A stretch of DNA of 36,473 nt from Rubrobacter sp. (GTDB taxonomy: Bacteria > Actinomycetota > Rubrobacteria > Rubrobacterales > Rubrobacteraceae): positions 1-36,473 of the forward strand of contig JACDAJ010000040.1 in NCBI GenBank assembly GCA_013695475.1, given 5' to 3'. Shown in pieces: positions 23,565-31,972 of this stretch. The translations under genes were made by a program, and so were the position numbers. Every line of letters begins with the position of its first letter. Position 1 is the first letter of the stretch. Below the pieces are notes generated by a model, which was not told the DNA's origin, searched no databases, and saw nothing but the letters and a program-made list of their open reading frames with translations.

Positions 23565-24007
23565 AACTCCCGCTCATGGCGAACGATATTCGGGAACTCA
23601 TCCCGCACCGGTACCCGTTCCTTCTCGTGGATCGCATCGAGGAACTCGAACCGGGCGTGAGGGCGGTCGGACTGAAAAACGTGACGCAAAACGAGCCGTT
23701 TTTCGAGGGGCATTTCCCGGAGTATCCGTTGATGCCGGGGGTTCTCATCGTCGAGGCGATGGCGCAAGTTGGGGCGGTCGGGGTGATGGCGGTCGAGGAA
23801 TATCGCCAAAAGCTCGCTTTGTTTGCCGGGATCGACAAGGTTCGGTTCCGGCGGCAAGTCGTGCCGGGCGACGTTCTCACGATGGAGGTCGAGATCTCGC
23901 GCCTGAAGGGGAGGGTCGGTCGCGGGAGGGGAACGGCGACGGTCGGGGGCGAAAAGGCGTGCGAGGCCGAGCTCATGTTCGCTTTCGCGGACAAGGAGGA
24001 AGCGTGA
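23561..24007 (+). CDS. fabZ: 3-hydroxyacyl-ACP dehydratase FabZ
   Basis: 148-residue hot-dog-fold dehydratase of [25 protein letters not shown] carries the catalytic His; [20 protein letters not shown] carries the catalytic Glu on the central helix, with Gly-to-Glu in the usual HFPGxP turn. The central and C-terminal strands ([20 protein letters not shown]) are normal. ATG 23561 overlaps the fabD stop and the end overlaps the fabG start (GTGA). Confidence 0.95.
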   Translation: MKLPLMANDIRELIPHRYPFLLVDRIEELEPGVRAVGLKNVTQNEPFFEGHFPEYPLMPGVLIVEAMAQVGAVGVMAVEEYRQKLALFAGIDKVRFRRQVVPGDVLTMEVEISRLKGRVGRGRGTATVGGEKACEAELMFAFADKEEA

Positions 24008-24750
24008 TCGAAGCCGGAAGAGTCGCCATCGTGACGGGCGCGGGACGCGGCATCGGACGCGCCATCGCCGTCCGACTCGCCAATGAAGGCGCGGACGTCG
24101 CCATCTCATACCGCTCGAACAACGAGGAGGCCGAGAAAACCGCGAAGCTCGTCCGGGAAGCGGGCCGGAAGTGCGAAATTTTCAAAGGCGACGTGGCTTC
24201 GACGGAGGATGTGAAGGCACTCTTCGACGGTGTGAGCGAGGCTTTCAGGCGGCTCGACATCCTCGTGAACAACGCGGGCATCACACGCGACAACATCATG
24301 ATGCGGATGAAGGAGGACGAGTTCGACGACGTCATCCGCACGAATTTGAAGGGCGCGTATCTTTGCACGAAGGCGGCGATGCGCCCGATGGTGAGGGCGC
24401 GGTGGGGGCGCATCGTGAACATAACCTCCGTCGTGGGGCTTGTCGGGAATCTCGGGCAGGCGAATTACGCGGCGTCGAAGGCGGGGGTCGTCGGGTTCAC
24501 GAAGAGCGTGGCGAGGGAGGTCGCGCAGCGCGGCGTCACGGCGAACGCGGTCGCTCCCGGATACGTCGAGACGGAACTGACGGGGAGTTTGCCGGACGAG
24601 GTGAAGGATCACATCCTCGGACAAACGCCGCTCGGTCGTTTCGCGGAGCCGGAGGAAGTCGCTGAGGTCGTGGCGTTCCTGTGCGGCGAAGGCGCGGGGT
24701 ACGTCACCGGACAGACCATCGCGGTGGATGGTGGGATGACGATGCAGTGA
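24004..24750 (+). CDS. fabG: 3-oxoacyl-ACP reductase FabG
   Basis: 248-residue NADPH-dependent short-chain dehydrogenase. Start GTG 24004 overlaps the fabZ stop (GTGA) and follows AAGGAGGA. Motifs: nucleotide-binding [21 protein letters not shown], catalytic Ser in [10 protein letters not shown], the YAASK catalytic pair, and [12 protein letters not shown]. Ends with [15 protein letters not shown]. Last gene of the plsX-fab block; about 200 bp with a promoter/operator separate it from acpP. Confidence 0.96.
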   Translation: MIEAGRVAIVTGAGRGIGRAIAVRLANEGADVAISYRSNNEEAEKTAKLVREAGRKCEIFKGDVASTEDVKALFDGVSEAFRRLDILVNNAGITRDNIMMRMKEDEFDDVIRTNLKGAYLCTKAAMRPMVRARWGRIVNITSVVGLVGNLGQANYAASKAGVVGFTKSVAREVAQRGVTANAVAPGYVETELTGSLPDEVKDHILGQTPLGRFAEPEEVAEVVAFLCGEGAGYVTGQTIAVDGGMTMQ

Positions 24751-24877
24751 GCGTCGAGTGCGGATCGGGCGCGTGATGCGGAATCCGGGTGAATGCCTCC
24801 ATCGCTCCCGACTCCCCGGAGCGAAGCGACTCTCCGCCTGAGACGGTCCGATGATACGATGTTCCTCGACGGAATAT

Positions 24878-24919
24878 GTGTAAAAACTTGTTTTACACTA
24901 CGCGCTATGCCAGCATAGT
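24878..24919 (+). promoter_or_regulatory. Predicted acpP promoter with two palindromic operators
   Basis: Palindrome 1: GTGTAAAA (24878-24885), 5-nt centre, TTTTACAC (24891-24898). Palindrome 2: CTATGC-CA-GCATAG (24905-24918). TTTACA (24892-24897) fits a -35 and CATAGT (24914-24919) a -10 at 16 bp, so each palindrome covers one promoter box. AT-rich island in GC-rich DNA. Candidate site for a fatty-acid regulator; which one is unknown. Confidence 0.6.
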
Positions 24920-24957
24920 TCCGATGAAAACTTGGAGAATCAGAAAGGGAGATAGTT

Positions 24958-25203
24958 TTGGATAGAGAAGAAGCACTCCAGAAAATTCAGGAGATAGCCG
25001 CCGACCGCCTCGGCGTGGACGAGGGCGACGTGACGCCGGAGGCGTCTTTCCGCGAGGATCTCGAAGCCGACTCGCTCGACCTCGTGGAGCTTATTATGGA
25101 GCTCGAGGAGCAGTTCGGGATGGAGATACCGGACGAGGACGCCGAGAAGATCACCACCGTCGAGCAGGCGGTTGACTACGTGGTGGAGCACCGGTCCGCG
25201 TGA
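24958..25203 (+). CDS. acpP: Acyl carrier protein
   Basis: 81-residue acidic carrier protein: opening [20 protein letters not shown], phosphopantetheine serine in [19 protein letters not shown], then [19 protein letters not shown]. The start TTG 24958 lies 6 nt after AAAGGGAG. It is cotranscribed with fabF (GTGA overlap). The prosthetic group needs CoA, whose precursor is made by the CoaD half encoded 6 kb upstream. Confidence 0.96.
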   Translation: MDREEALQKIQEIAADRLGVDEGDVTPEASFREDLEADSLDLVELIMELEEQFGMEIPDEDAEKITTVEQAVDYVVEHRSA

Positions 25204-26459
25204 GCCAGAACGGCTCGAACCGAGGTCGCGGACACGCCCTCATAACGGGCGCGGGCGCCGTCACGCCCATCGGAAGCGGCGTGGACAATTTCTGGGACGC
25301 CGCCCTCCACGGAAAGAGCGGGGCGGGTGAGATCACACGCTTCGATGCCTCGCCGTACCCGTCGCGCATCGCCGCCGAATGCTCGGACTTCGACCCGGCG
25401 GACTTCATGCCGAGGAAGGCCGCCCGCCGCATGGATCGGTACGGCCAGTACGGCATCGCCGCCGGGATGGAGGCCGCCGAAAACGCCGGAATAGTGGATA
25501 TTATTCGCGAGCGGCCCGAGCGGGTCGCGATCGTGATCGGGAGCGGCATCGGCGGCATCTCGACGTGGGAGCGCGAATACAAAGTCCTCGAAGAGAAGGG
25601 GCCGGGCCGAGTCAGCCCGTTCCTCATCACGATGATGGTTCCGAACATGGCCGCCGGACAACTCGCCATAATGCTCGGCGCGACCGGGCCGACGCAATGC
25701 CCCGTCCTCGCGTGCGCCACCGGCGGCGAAGCCATCGCCGAGGGTCTCGAACTCATCCGAAGGGGCGACGCCGACGTGGTCATCGCCGGCTCCTCCGAAG
25801 CCCCCATAACCCCGCTCTCGATGGCGGGTTTCTGCGCCATCCGCGCCGTCTCCCGCCGAAACGACGAGCCGCACCGCGCGAGCCGTCCATTCGACGCGGA
25901 CCGCGACGGGTTCGTGATGAGCGAGGGCGCCGGGGCGGTCGTCCTCGAAAGCCCCGAACACGCCGAACGTCGCGGCGCGGAACCCATCGCCGCCGTCGCC
26001 GGATACGGTCGCACCACCGACGCATACCACGTAACCGCCCCCGACGAGGAAGGCCGGGGCGTCGAACGCGCGATACGCCTCGCCGCCGAGGATTCCGGTC
26101 TGGAATTGTCGGACATCGGGCATGTGAACGCGCACGGAACGTCCACCCCGACTGGCGACGGCCCCGAGACGAAGGCGATAAAGCGGACGATGCCGGAAGC
26201 TCTCGTCTCCGGGACGAAATCCATGACGGGCCATTCGTTCGGAGCCGTCGGGGCGACTGAAGGCATTATGTGCGCGCTCGCGTTGAAACAGAAAGTCGTG
26301 CCACCGACGATAAATTTGGACAAGCTCGCAGACGACTGCGAGGAACTCAACTACGTCGGAGCGGAGTCGCAGAAAGCGCTGGGACTGAAGGCGGCGGTGT
26401 CGAATTCGATGGGGTTCGGGGGGCATAATGTGGTGGTGGCGTTCACGAGTGTAGAATAG
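25200..26459 (+). CDS. fabF: Beta-ketoacyl-ACP synthase II
   Basis: 419-residue elongation condensing enzyme. Start GTG 25200 overlaps the acpP stop. The N-terminus has [20 protein letters not shown]. Catalytic Cys in [15 protein letters not shown], first His in [11 protein letters not shown], second His in [16 protein letters not shown], and [15 protein letters not shown] at the end. Normal length. It accepts ACP from the preceding gene and precedes rnc by 14 nt. Confidence 0.96.
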   Translation: MSQNGSNRGRGHALITGAGAVTPIGSGVDNFWDAALHGKSGAGEITRFDASPYPSRIAAECSDFDPADFMPRKAARRMDRYGQYGIAAGMEAAENAGIVDIIRERPERVAIVIGSGIGGISTWEREYKVLEEKGPGRVSPFLITMMVPNMAAGQLAIMLGATGPTQCPVLACATGGEAIAEGLELIRRGDADVVIAGSSEAPITPLSMAGFCAIRAVSRRNDEPHRASRPFDADRDGFVMSEGAGAVVLESPEHAERRGAEPIAAVAGYGRTTDAYHVTAPDEEGRGVERAIRLAAEDSGLELSDIGHVNAHGTSTPTGDGPETKAIKRTMPEALVSGTKSMTGHSFGAVGATEGIMCALALKQKVVPPTINLDKLADDCEELNYVGAESQKALGLKAAVSNSMGFGGHNVVVAFTSVE

Positions 26460-26473
26460 CAACCGGAGTTTCT

Positions 26474-27133
26474 ATGTCTATAAAGGAATTGATCGAAATC
26501 CTCCCGGAGCCGCTCCGCCAGCGCGCCCTCACGCACCCGAGCGTCGCCGACCCGTACGACTCGAACGGCCGCCTCGAATTCCTCGGCGACTCCATCCTGA
26601 ACACCCGCGTCGCCGAACTCGTCTTCCACGGATACCCGGAACTCCTCGAAGGCGACTTGACCCGCATCCGGGCGCATCTCGTGCGAAAGACCTTCCTCGC
26701 CTCGGTCGGGCGCGGGGAGGGCATCGAGGACATGATCGAGAGTTCCGTCATAAACGACTCGGTCATCGCCGACACGGTGGAGGCGATTATCGGCGGGGCG
26801 TATTTGATCGATCAAAAACTCGTCCTCCGGGCGATTGACGAGATTTTCAATCCCGCCGAGGTGGACACCGACGAACTCCGCGACTGGAAAACGCTCCTCC
26901 AAGAAACTTTGCAAGCCGACGGACTCCGCCCGACATACCGCGTTATCTCCAAACAAGGGCCGCCGCACCTCCCCCGCTTCATCTCCGGCGTCTCGGCGGA
27001 CGGTGGCGAGGTTGCGACGGGCGAGGGGCCGTCCATAAAGGAGAGCGAGCAAGCCGCCGCCCGTTCCGCGCTCGAAATACTCGGGGTGCGTCCGATGCCT
27101 CATTCCGAGGTCGAAGTACACGTCGGAGCGTAG
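26474..27133 (+). CDS. rnc: Ribonuclease III
   Basis: 219-residue dsRNA endonuclease for rRNA and mRNA processing. RNase III domain: LTHPSVADPYDSNGRLEFLG with GDSILN following, where the usual NERLEF reads NGRLEF (first Glu of the signature replaced by Gly), while the metal-binding Glu and Asp of LEFLGD and the DTVEAIIGG Asp/Glu pair remain. Then DWKTLLQETLQ and a dsRNA-binding domain ending ESEQAAARSALEILG. Start ATG 26474 follows CCGGAG. Usually followed by smc; here a 1.5-kb minus-strand island intervenes. Confidence 0.93.
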   Translation: MSIKELIEILPEPLRQRALTHPSVADPYDSNGRLEFLGDSILNTRVAELVFHGYPELLEGDLTRIRAHLVRKTFLASVGRGEGIEDMIESSVINDSVIADTVEAIIGGAYLIDQKLVLRAIDEIFNPAEVDTDELRDWKTLLQETLQADGLRPTYRVISKQGPPHLPRFISGVSADGGEVATGEGPSIKESEQAAARSALEILGVRPMPHSEVEVHVGA

Positions 27134-27158
27134 AATTCTCTTTCGCTTTCGTTCCGTT

Positions 27159-27587
27159 TCATAGCCCGAGCTTGTCGCGCATTTCGGAGGCTGTGATGAC
27201 TTCGACGGGGATCGGGAGTTCGGCATCGAGCATGTGTGGGTCGTTGGAAACGATGAAGTCTGTCTCCGCGAAGTATGCGAGGTTCGGTATCCAGTAATCT
27301 CCGGGATCCGGGACGCTCGGCCACGGAAGGGACTCGAAGACATGATGTTCTCCGTGGAAGCCGAGGTCGAGGGCGATCTCGAAAGCCCGCGCCGCGTCCG
27401 GGATGCGTCCCTCGGCGTGTTTGTCCCGAACTGTTCGAACCAACTCGGAGAGGAATCTGTCGGAGACGGCGAGCCTCAAACGCCCGGTTCCCACCGCCCG
27501 GCAAACTTTATAAGAAGATGCGTCCACGCTTCCGACGAGGGCCGAAATGACGACACCCGTGTCAATGACGACGAGCGGTTCGCTCAA
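27159..27587 (-). CDS. PIN-domain toxin (VapC-like)
   Basis: 142-residue predicted Mg-dependent RNase. I start at TTG 27587, which overlaps the antitoxin stop (TTGA) and gives MSEPLVVIDTGVVISALVG; an in-frame ATG at 27638 inside the antitoxin gene is an alternative. Conserved acids: Asp in VVIDTG, Glu in DRFLSELVRTV, Asp in PDPGDYWIPNLAYF and Asp/Asn in DFIVSNDPHML. Best fit is the PIN_3/COG1569 group. It converges on rnc with a 25-nt gap. The target RNA is unknown. Confidence 0.82.
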   Translation of the reverse strand: MSEPLVVIDTGVVISALVGSVDASSYKVCRAVGTGRLRLAVSDRFLSELVRTVRDKHAEGRIPDAARAFEIALDLGFHGEHHVFESLPWPSVPDPGDYWIPNLAYFAETDFIVSNDPHMLDAELPIPVEVITASEMRDKLGL

Positions 27588-27859
27588 ATCGGTCGGTATC
27601 CCTCGCGGCGCCGACGTTCCTCCCGACGCCGAACCCACTCACGCGCCTCTTCCTCCGTGATGGGTTCGTTCAAGAAACTTCCATTGTCGAGACTCTTCCG
27701 CCGCGTCTCATGGACGGCTTCGTTCCCGAACTTGTCGGCATCCTCTTCGCTCATAAACTCCGGGAGAGGCGCCCGCATCCGCTCGACTTGGCGGGCAAAC
27801 TCCTCCACCGCAGCGGCGAAGCGGTCGGTTGCCTGGCTCATCTCTTTACCCTCGCTCAT
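27584..27859 (-). CDS. Putative antitoxin of the PIN toxin
   Basis: 91-residue charged, largely helical protein directly upstream of and overlapping the PIN gene, the usual antitoxin position. Sequence features: FAAAVEEFARQVERMRAPLP, FMSEEDADKFGNEAVHE, and a basic tail WVRRREERRRREGYRPI. No known DNA-binding fold (AbrB, RHH, Phd) is obvious. An ATG at 27841, preceded by GAGGG and AAAGAG, may be the true start. Assignment rests on context. Confidence 0.6.
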   Translation of the reverse strand: MSEGKEMSQATDRFAAAVEEFARQVERMRAPLPEFMSEEDADKFGNEAVHETRRKSLDNGSFLNEPITEEEAREWVRRREERRRREGYRPI

Positions 27860-28088
27860 AACTCATTCATTTTCGCACACCTCGGGTGGATCCCGAAATG
27901 TATGTCGCTTCGAAATACTCGGCGTTCGGCCCGCAGCATTCGGGGATGGAGGCGCATGTCGGTGCGTAGTGCTTTAAGTTTGACAGTATCTTGGAAGATC
28001 AGCCGATTAATAACCGAATAGATGCGCCGACTCGCCTTCTAATGATGCGCCGACTCGCCTTCTAATTCTATGTCTATCTTCCAATTCG
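27860..28088. other. Lower-GC intergenic DNA of the rnc-smc island
   Basis: About 230 bp with no supported gene. Contains TTGGAAGAT (27991-27999) and its inverted copy ATCTTCCAA (28076-28084), which flank a 23-bp tandem duplication. Confidence 0.6.
28021..28066. repeat. 23-bp perfect tandem duplication
   Basis: Two identical adjacent copies (28021-28043 and 28044-28066) beginning GATGCGCCGACTCGCC and ending TTCTAAT. They lie between the 9-bp inverted repeats at 27991 and 28076, downstream of the NusA-N-like gene. Confidence 0.95.
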
Positions 28089-28508
28089 TCAGTCTGGCGG
28101 CGAGCCTCGCGTTCTGCACCTCGTGACACCTTGAATGAGATTCTGACAGATCATATCCAATTCGGTGCGCGTGAAGTCGAAGTCCTCGGGGGTTATGTCC
28201 ACGCCATTCTTGATGACGCGGAACGCTTCTGTGTCCGTGTCGAGGATCACCTCGGTCTCCTCGTCAACATCTCCACGATTCTCGTACACGTCGAGTATCG
28301 ACTCTTCAAGGACGTTCTTTATCGTTTTGAACGGTACCCCTTTTTCGTTTGCGATCTCTCGTATCGCAGGCGACCATATCGGCTTCGTTTTGTTTACTTT
28401 TGGAGCGGCTTTCTTTTGTGCAGACTTCTTTGGCACAAACTTTATTGCTGGCATGCTCTCTATTGCGACAACAACGCCATTCTTGTCTACAGTACATTTG
28501 AAAGGCAT
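28089..28508 (-). CDS. Stand-alone NusA N-terminal-domain-like protein
   Basis: 139-residue protein; start ATG 28508 has GGAGGAAATC directly upstream. Residues 1-45 are a short opening (MPFKCTVDKNGVVVAIES) and a Lys/Ala/Pro linker. Residues 46 to about 130 resemble the NusA N-terminal (RNA polymerase-binding) domain: AIREIANEKGVPFKTIKNVL, EESILDVYENR, VILDTDTEAFRVI and ITPEDFDFTRTELDMICQNL. The S1 and KH domains of full NusA are absent. GC content is visibly lower than in its neighbours, suggesting transfer. Homology is recognised by eye only. Confidence 0.5.
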   Translation of the reverse strand: MPFKCTVDKNGVVVAIESMPAIKFVPKKSAQKKAAPKVNKTKPIWSPAIREIANEKGVPFKTIKNVLEESILDVYENRGDVDEETEVILDTDTEAFRVIKNGVDITPEDFDFTRTELDMICQNLIQGVTRCRTRGSPPD

Positions 28509-28637
28509 GATTTCCTCCGGAAGCCCCGACGATTCGTAAAGCACAATTGTCTCAAAGAAGTGTACTTCTCGCTACTCGTCATTGAGTGAAACCTAATTTG
28601 CGGCACTTTTCTTTGTGCGTTTAACCGGGAAGTTGCG

Positions 28638-28643
28638 TAGAAT
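28638..28643 (+). promoter_or_regulatory. Predicted -10 box of smc
   Basis: TAGAAT ends 11 nt before the smc GTG, implying a leader of only a few bases. TTGTGC at 19 bp upstream is a loose -35. The ribosome-binding site is weak. Confidence 0.35.
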
Positions 28644-28654
28644 CTCCGGATAAG

Positions 28655-31600
28655 GTGCTTTCCGCGATTTACATAAAGGGATTCAAAACGTTCGCCCGTC
28701 CGGTGCGGATGCCCATCGAGGGCGGCGTCACCGCCATCGTCGGTCCGAACGGGTCGGGGAAAAGCAACATCACGGACGCGGTTCTTTTCGCGCTCGGCGA
28801 GCAAAGCGCGGGGATGCTTCGGGCAGGTTCGATGGGCGACCTCATCTTCTCCGGCTCCGATTCGCTCCCGGCGGCGAATGTCGCCGAGGTCACGCTCGTC
28901 ATTGACAATTCCTCCGGCGAGGTTTCGCTTCCTTATGGGGAGGTTTCCCTTTCGCGGCGAATTTCGCGCGACGGGGGGACGGAGTACCGGATCAACGGTA
29001 CGCGGGCGAGGATGGCGAATGTGAGGTTCGCCGCCGGGGAGGTCGGACTCGGGCGGCACAGTATTCTGCGGCAGGGAGCGGTGGACGCCATCGTGTCCGG
29101 CGGCGCGGAGGCGTGCCGTCAGGCATTGGAAGAGGCGGCGGGACTCGGGGTTTATCGGAGGCGGCGTGTCTCGGCGAGTCGGAGGCTCGAAAAGGCGGAC
29201 GCGCAATTGGAGCAAAGCCGACGTATCGAGGCCGAGCTTTCGGATCAGCTTCGTCGGATCGAGCGCGAAGCCGTCGCCGCTCGCGAGTACCGCGAGGTCG
29301 AGGCGAGGTTCCGGGAGCTTTCGCTCGCCCACCTTTTTCGTGTGGCGAACCGCGAGGTGGATGGGAAGCGGAAGGAACTCGAAGAAGCGCAGAACGAAGT
29401 CGGGGAGATTTCCGCGCGGGAGGAGAGGCTTCGCGGCGAGGAGAAGGCTCTCGAACGGAACCTCGCCGATTCCGAGCGCGAGCTTCGGATGCTCGAAGGC
29501 ACGGTCGAGAGGCTCGAAGAAGGTGTCGAGAACCTTCGGGGCGAGTCGCTTCGGGCGGATCGCTCACAGTTCCGCCTCGAAGCGGGGCGCGGCAACGACG
29601 AGGAAAGACGAAATTCCCTCGCCCGCCTCGAAGCGGAAAGTCGCCGCGTCGGTGAAGGTCTCGAAACTTTGCGGGCGCGGCATGCGAAGGTCGAGGAGGG
29701 GTATTCATCCGCCGTCGGGGCGAGGGACGAAAAGCAGCGGGCGTCGAGGCTCGCCCGCGAGAGGAGCGGCGAGGCGGAGCGGAATCGTTCGCGCCTCGCG
29801 GCGGAGATGGAGGGAATCTCGACCCGACTGAATGCCCTCGAATCCGACGGCGCCGAGGCCGACGGGGAGGCCATGCCCGTCCCGCCCGAGATGCTCGCTC
29901 GGCTCGAAGAATTCGCGGGTTCGCTCGAAGGGGATCCCTCATCGGAGGCCCGGGAGATGGCGGAGTCGCTTCTCTCGCGGGTGGGCGAGCATCGGCGGTC
30001 GGTCGGGATTTTGGAGGCGGAGGCGAACCGTCGGCGGGGCGCTCTCTCGGCGGTCGTCGGGCGCGTCGAGTCGAGGGTTCGGTCGCTCCGGGAGGCGGCT
30101 CCGGGACATGGCTCCGGGGTTCGGCTTTTCGAGGTCGTGCGGGCGAGGCCCGGCTTCGAGAACGCGGTCGAGGCCGCTCTCGGGGAGTTCGGGGCGGGGG
30201 TTTTGGCGCGCGATGTCGGCGAGGGGGTGAGGATGCTTTCCGAGACGCAGCGCATCGCCATCCGCCTCGATGCCGAAGCCGCAGCCGAGGATCACGGCGG
30301 ACTCCCCGGAACCCCGCTCCTCGATTGCGTGGACATCGTGGACGAGAGGTTCTCGGACTCGGTCAAACGCCTTCTCGGAGGAATATACGTCGTTGACGAC
30401 GCCGAGTCGAACCATCTCACGAACGGCCACGTCGCCGTCACAAAGGAAGGCATCCGGCTGACGCGGACGAGCGTGAGCCTCGTAGCGTCGGGCGGCTTCG
30501 CGAGGGAGGCAAGGCTCGCGGCGGGCATGGAATTATTGGAGGAACTCGAAGCCGGGCCGGGTGAAAAACTCCGAAATATCCACGCCGAACTCTCCCGCCT
30601 CTCCGGCCGGCTCGAGGCCGCGAACAATGGCGGACGCTCCCTCGCCTCGCTCGTCCGGAGGACGCGCCGCGTCCGCGAGACTTTGACGGGTGAATCCCGC
30701 CGCCGCCTCGCATCCGCCGAGAAGAAACGCGAAGCGTCGTCCGAGAGGGCCGAGGCAATCGCCCGTCTGAAAAGGGAGCGCTCGGAGAAGGAGGCCGCGC
30801 TCGCGGAGTCGGTGGCGGCGATGAAAACTTCGCAGCGCGAGCTTTCCTCGGCCGCCGCCGCGAACGACGCGGCCCACTCCGCCGCCGAGGAGGCCGGGCG
30901 CGAGAGGAAGCGTCTGCGGGCGGCGATCTCCGAGGGCGAAAAGCGGGCGAACGCCATCGAAGCCCGCCTGGAAAAAGCGAGAGCCTCCGCCGCGACTGAC
31001 ACCGACGAGGCCCCGCGCCTCGCCGCGAGGATACGGGCGGCCTCCGAGAAACTTTCGGACGTGTCGGGGGGGCGTCGCTCCGCGCTCCGCATGAGTCGCG
31101 CCGAGAAAACGGAGCATCATCGGCGGGCGTCGTCGAGGCAAAACTCGCTCGCCCGAGACGCCGCCGAAGTCCGGGCCGAGGTCTCCTCCGCCCGGTCGCG
31201 CGTCGAGAGGATCGAGGATTCATTGCGCCAGGCCGCCGAGTCATCCACCCTCGCCGCCGAGGAAATCCGGGAAGAGTGGGCCGCGTCCCTCGAAGACGCG
31301 GAGCGCGAGGCTCGCAAACATCCGGGATCCACCGATGAGGAACGGAACAAACTCGCACGCAAACTCAAGCGCTTCGGCGACGTGAACCTCCTCGCGCTTT
31401 CACAGGAAAGCGAAATGCGCGAGAGGCACGAAACCATATCGTCCCAAAGAGCGGACGCCGAAGATGCCGCCAACGAACTTGGCCGCATAATACGCACGAT
31501 TGACGAGGAGATCGAGGTTCGTTTCTCGCAGACTTTCTCTCGGGTGAGCCGGACGTTCGGGGAGATGGTTCCGAGGATGATGGCGGGGGCTTCGGGAACG

Positions 31601-31963
31601 CTCGATCTCTCGGAGGAGGGGGTGGAGATCGGCATCCGCCTCGGGAGGAAGGGATGGCGTTCTTTGAAGGTGCTTTCGGGCGGCGAGAGGTCATTGCTCG
31701 CGCTCTCGTTCCTGTTCAGTATTTTGCTGAGTCGGGGGGACATGGCGGAGACGTTTTGCATACTGGATGAGGCGGAGGCGGCACTCGACGATGTGAATCT
31801 GGCGCGGTTTATCTCTGTGGTAGACTCTCACCGCGCAAATGGGCGGTTCATTTTGGTGACGCACCAGAAGCGCACGATGGCGGCGGCGGACATCCTTTAT
31901 GGAGCGGTTCAAGATGCCTCCGGCGCCACATCCGTAGTGTCGAAACGTATCCAGGGAGATTAA
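28655..31963 (+). CDS. smc: Chromosome condensation ATPase SMC
   Basis: 1102-residue condensin subunit. Walker A GPNGSGKSN at residues 30-38 follows IYIKGFKTF; the signature LSGGERSLLALSFLFSILL and Walker B FCILDEAEAALDDVN are at the C-terminal head. Two long coiled coils rich in Glu/Arg/Ala (about residues 170-410 and 610-900) flank a hinge region (about 470-600; FEVVRARPGFENAVEAALGE). Slightly shorter than typical SMC (about 1150-1190), apparently in the coils. Start GTG 28655. ScpA/ScpB are not in the window. Followed by ftsY after 9 nt. Confidence 0.96.
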   Translation: MLSAIYIKGFKTFARPVRMPIEGGVTAIVGPNGSGKSNITDAVLFALGEQSAGMLRAGSMGDLIFSGSDSLPAANVAEVTLVIDNSSGEVSLPYGEVSLSRRISRDGGTEYRINGTRARMANVRFAAGEVGLGRHSILRQGAVDAIVSGGAEACRQALEEAAGLGVYRRRRVSASRRLEKADAQLEQSRRIEAELSDQLRRIEREAVAAREYREVEARFRELSLAHLFRVANREVDGKRKELEEAQNEVGEISAREERLRGEEKALERNLADSERELRMLEGTVERLEEGVENLRGESLRADRSQFRLEAGRGNDEERRNSLARLEAESRRVGEGLETLRARHAKVEEGYSSAVGARDEKQRASRLARERSGEAERNRSRLAAEMEGISTRLNALESDGAEADGEAMPVPPEMLARLEEFAGSLEGDPSSEAREMAESLLSRVGEHRRSVGILEAEANRRRGALSAVVGRVESRVRSLREAAPGHGSGVRLFEVVRARPGFENAVEAALGEFGAGVLARDVGEGVRMLSETQRIAIRLDAEAAAEDHGGLPGTPLLDCVDIVDERFSDSVKRLLGGIYVVDDAESNHLTNGHVAVTKEGIRLTRTSVSLVASGGFAREARLAAGMELLEELEAGPGEKLRNIHAELSRLSGRLEAANNGGRSLASLVRRTRRVRETLTGESRRRLASAEKKREASSERAEAIARLKRERSEKEAALAESVAAMKTSQRELSSAAAANDAAHSAAEEAGRERKRLRAAISEGEKRANAIEARLEKARASAATDTDEAPRLAARIRAASEKLSDVSGGRRSALRMSRAEKTEHHRRASSRQNSLARDAAEVRAEVSSARSRVERIEDSLRQAAESSTLAAEEIREEWAASLEDAEREARKHPGSTDEERNKLARKLKRFGDVNLLALSQESEMRERHETISSQRADAEDAANELGRIIRTIDEEIEVRFSQTFSRVSRTFGEMVPRMMAGASGTLDLSEEGVEIGIRLGRKGWRSLKVLSGGERSLLALSFLFSILLSRGDMAETFCILDEAEAALDDVNLARFISVVDSHRANGRFILVTHQKRTMAAADILYGAVQDASGATSVVSKRIQGD

Positions 31964-31972
31964 CCGAAAGCT

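Noticed and set aside
28021-28066. CRISPR array
   Set aside because: Only two directly abutting copies with no spacer; no cas genes are present.
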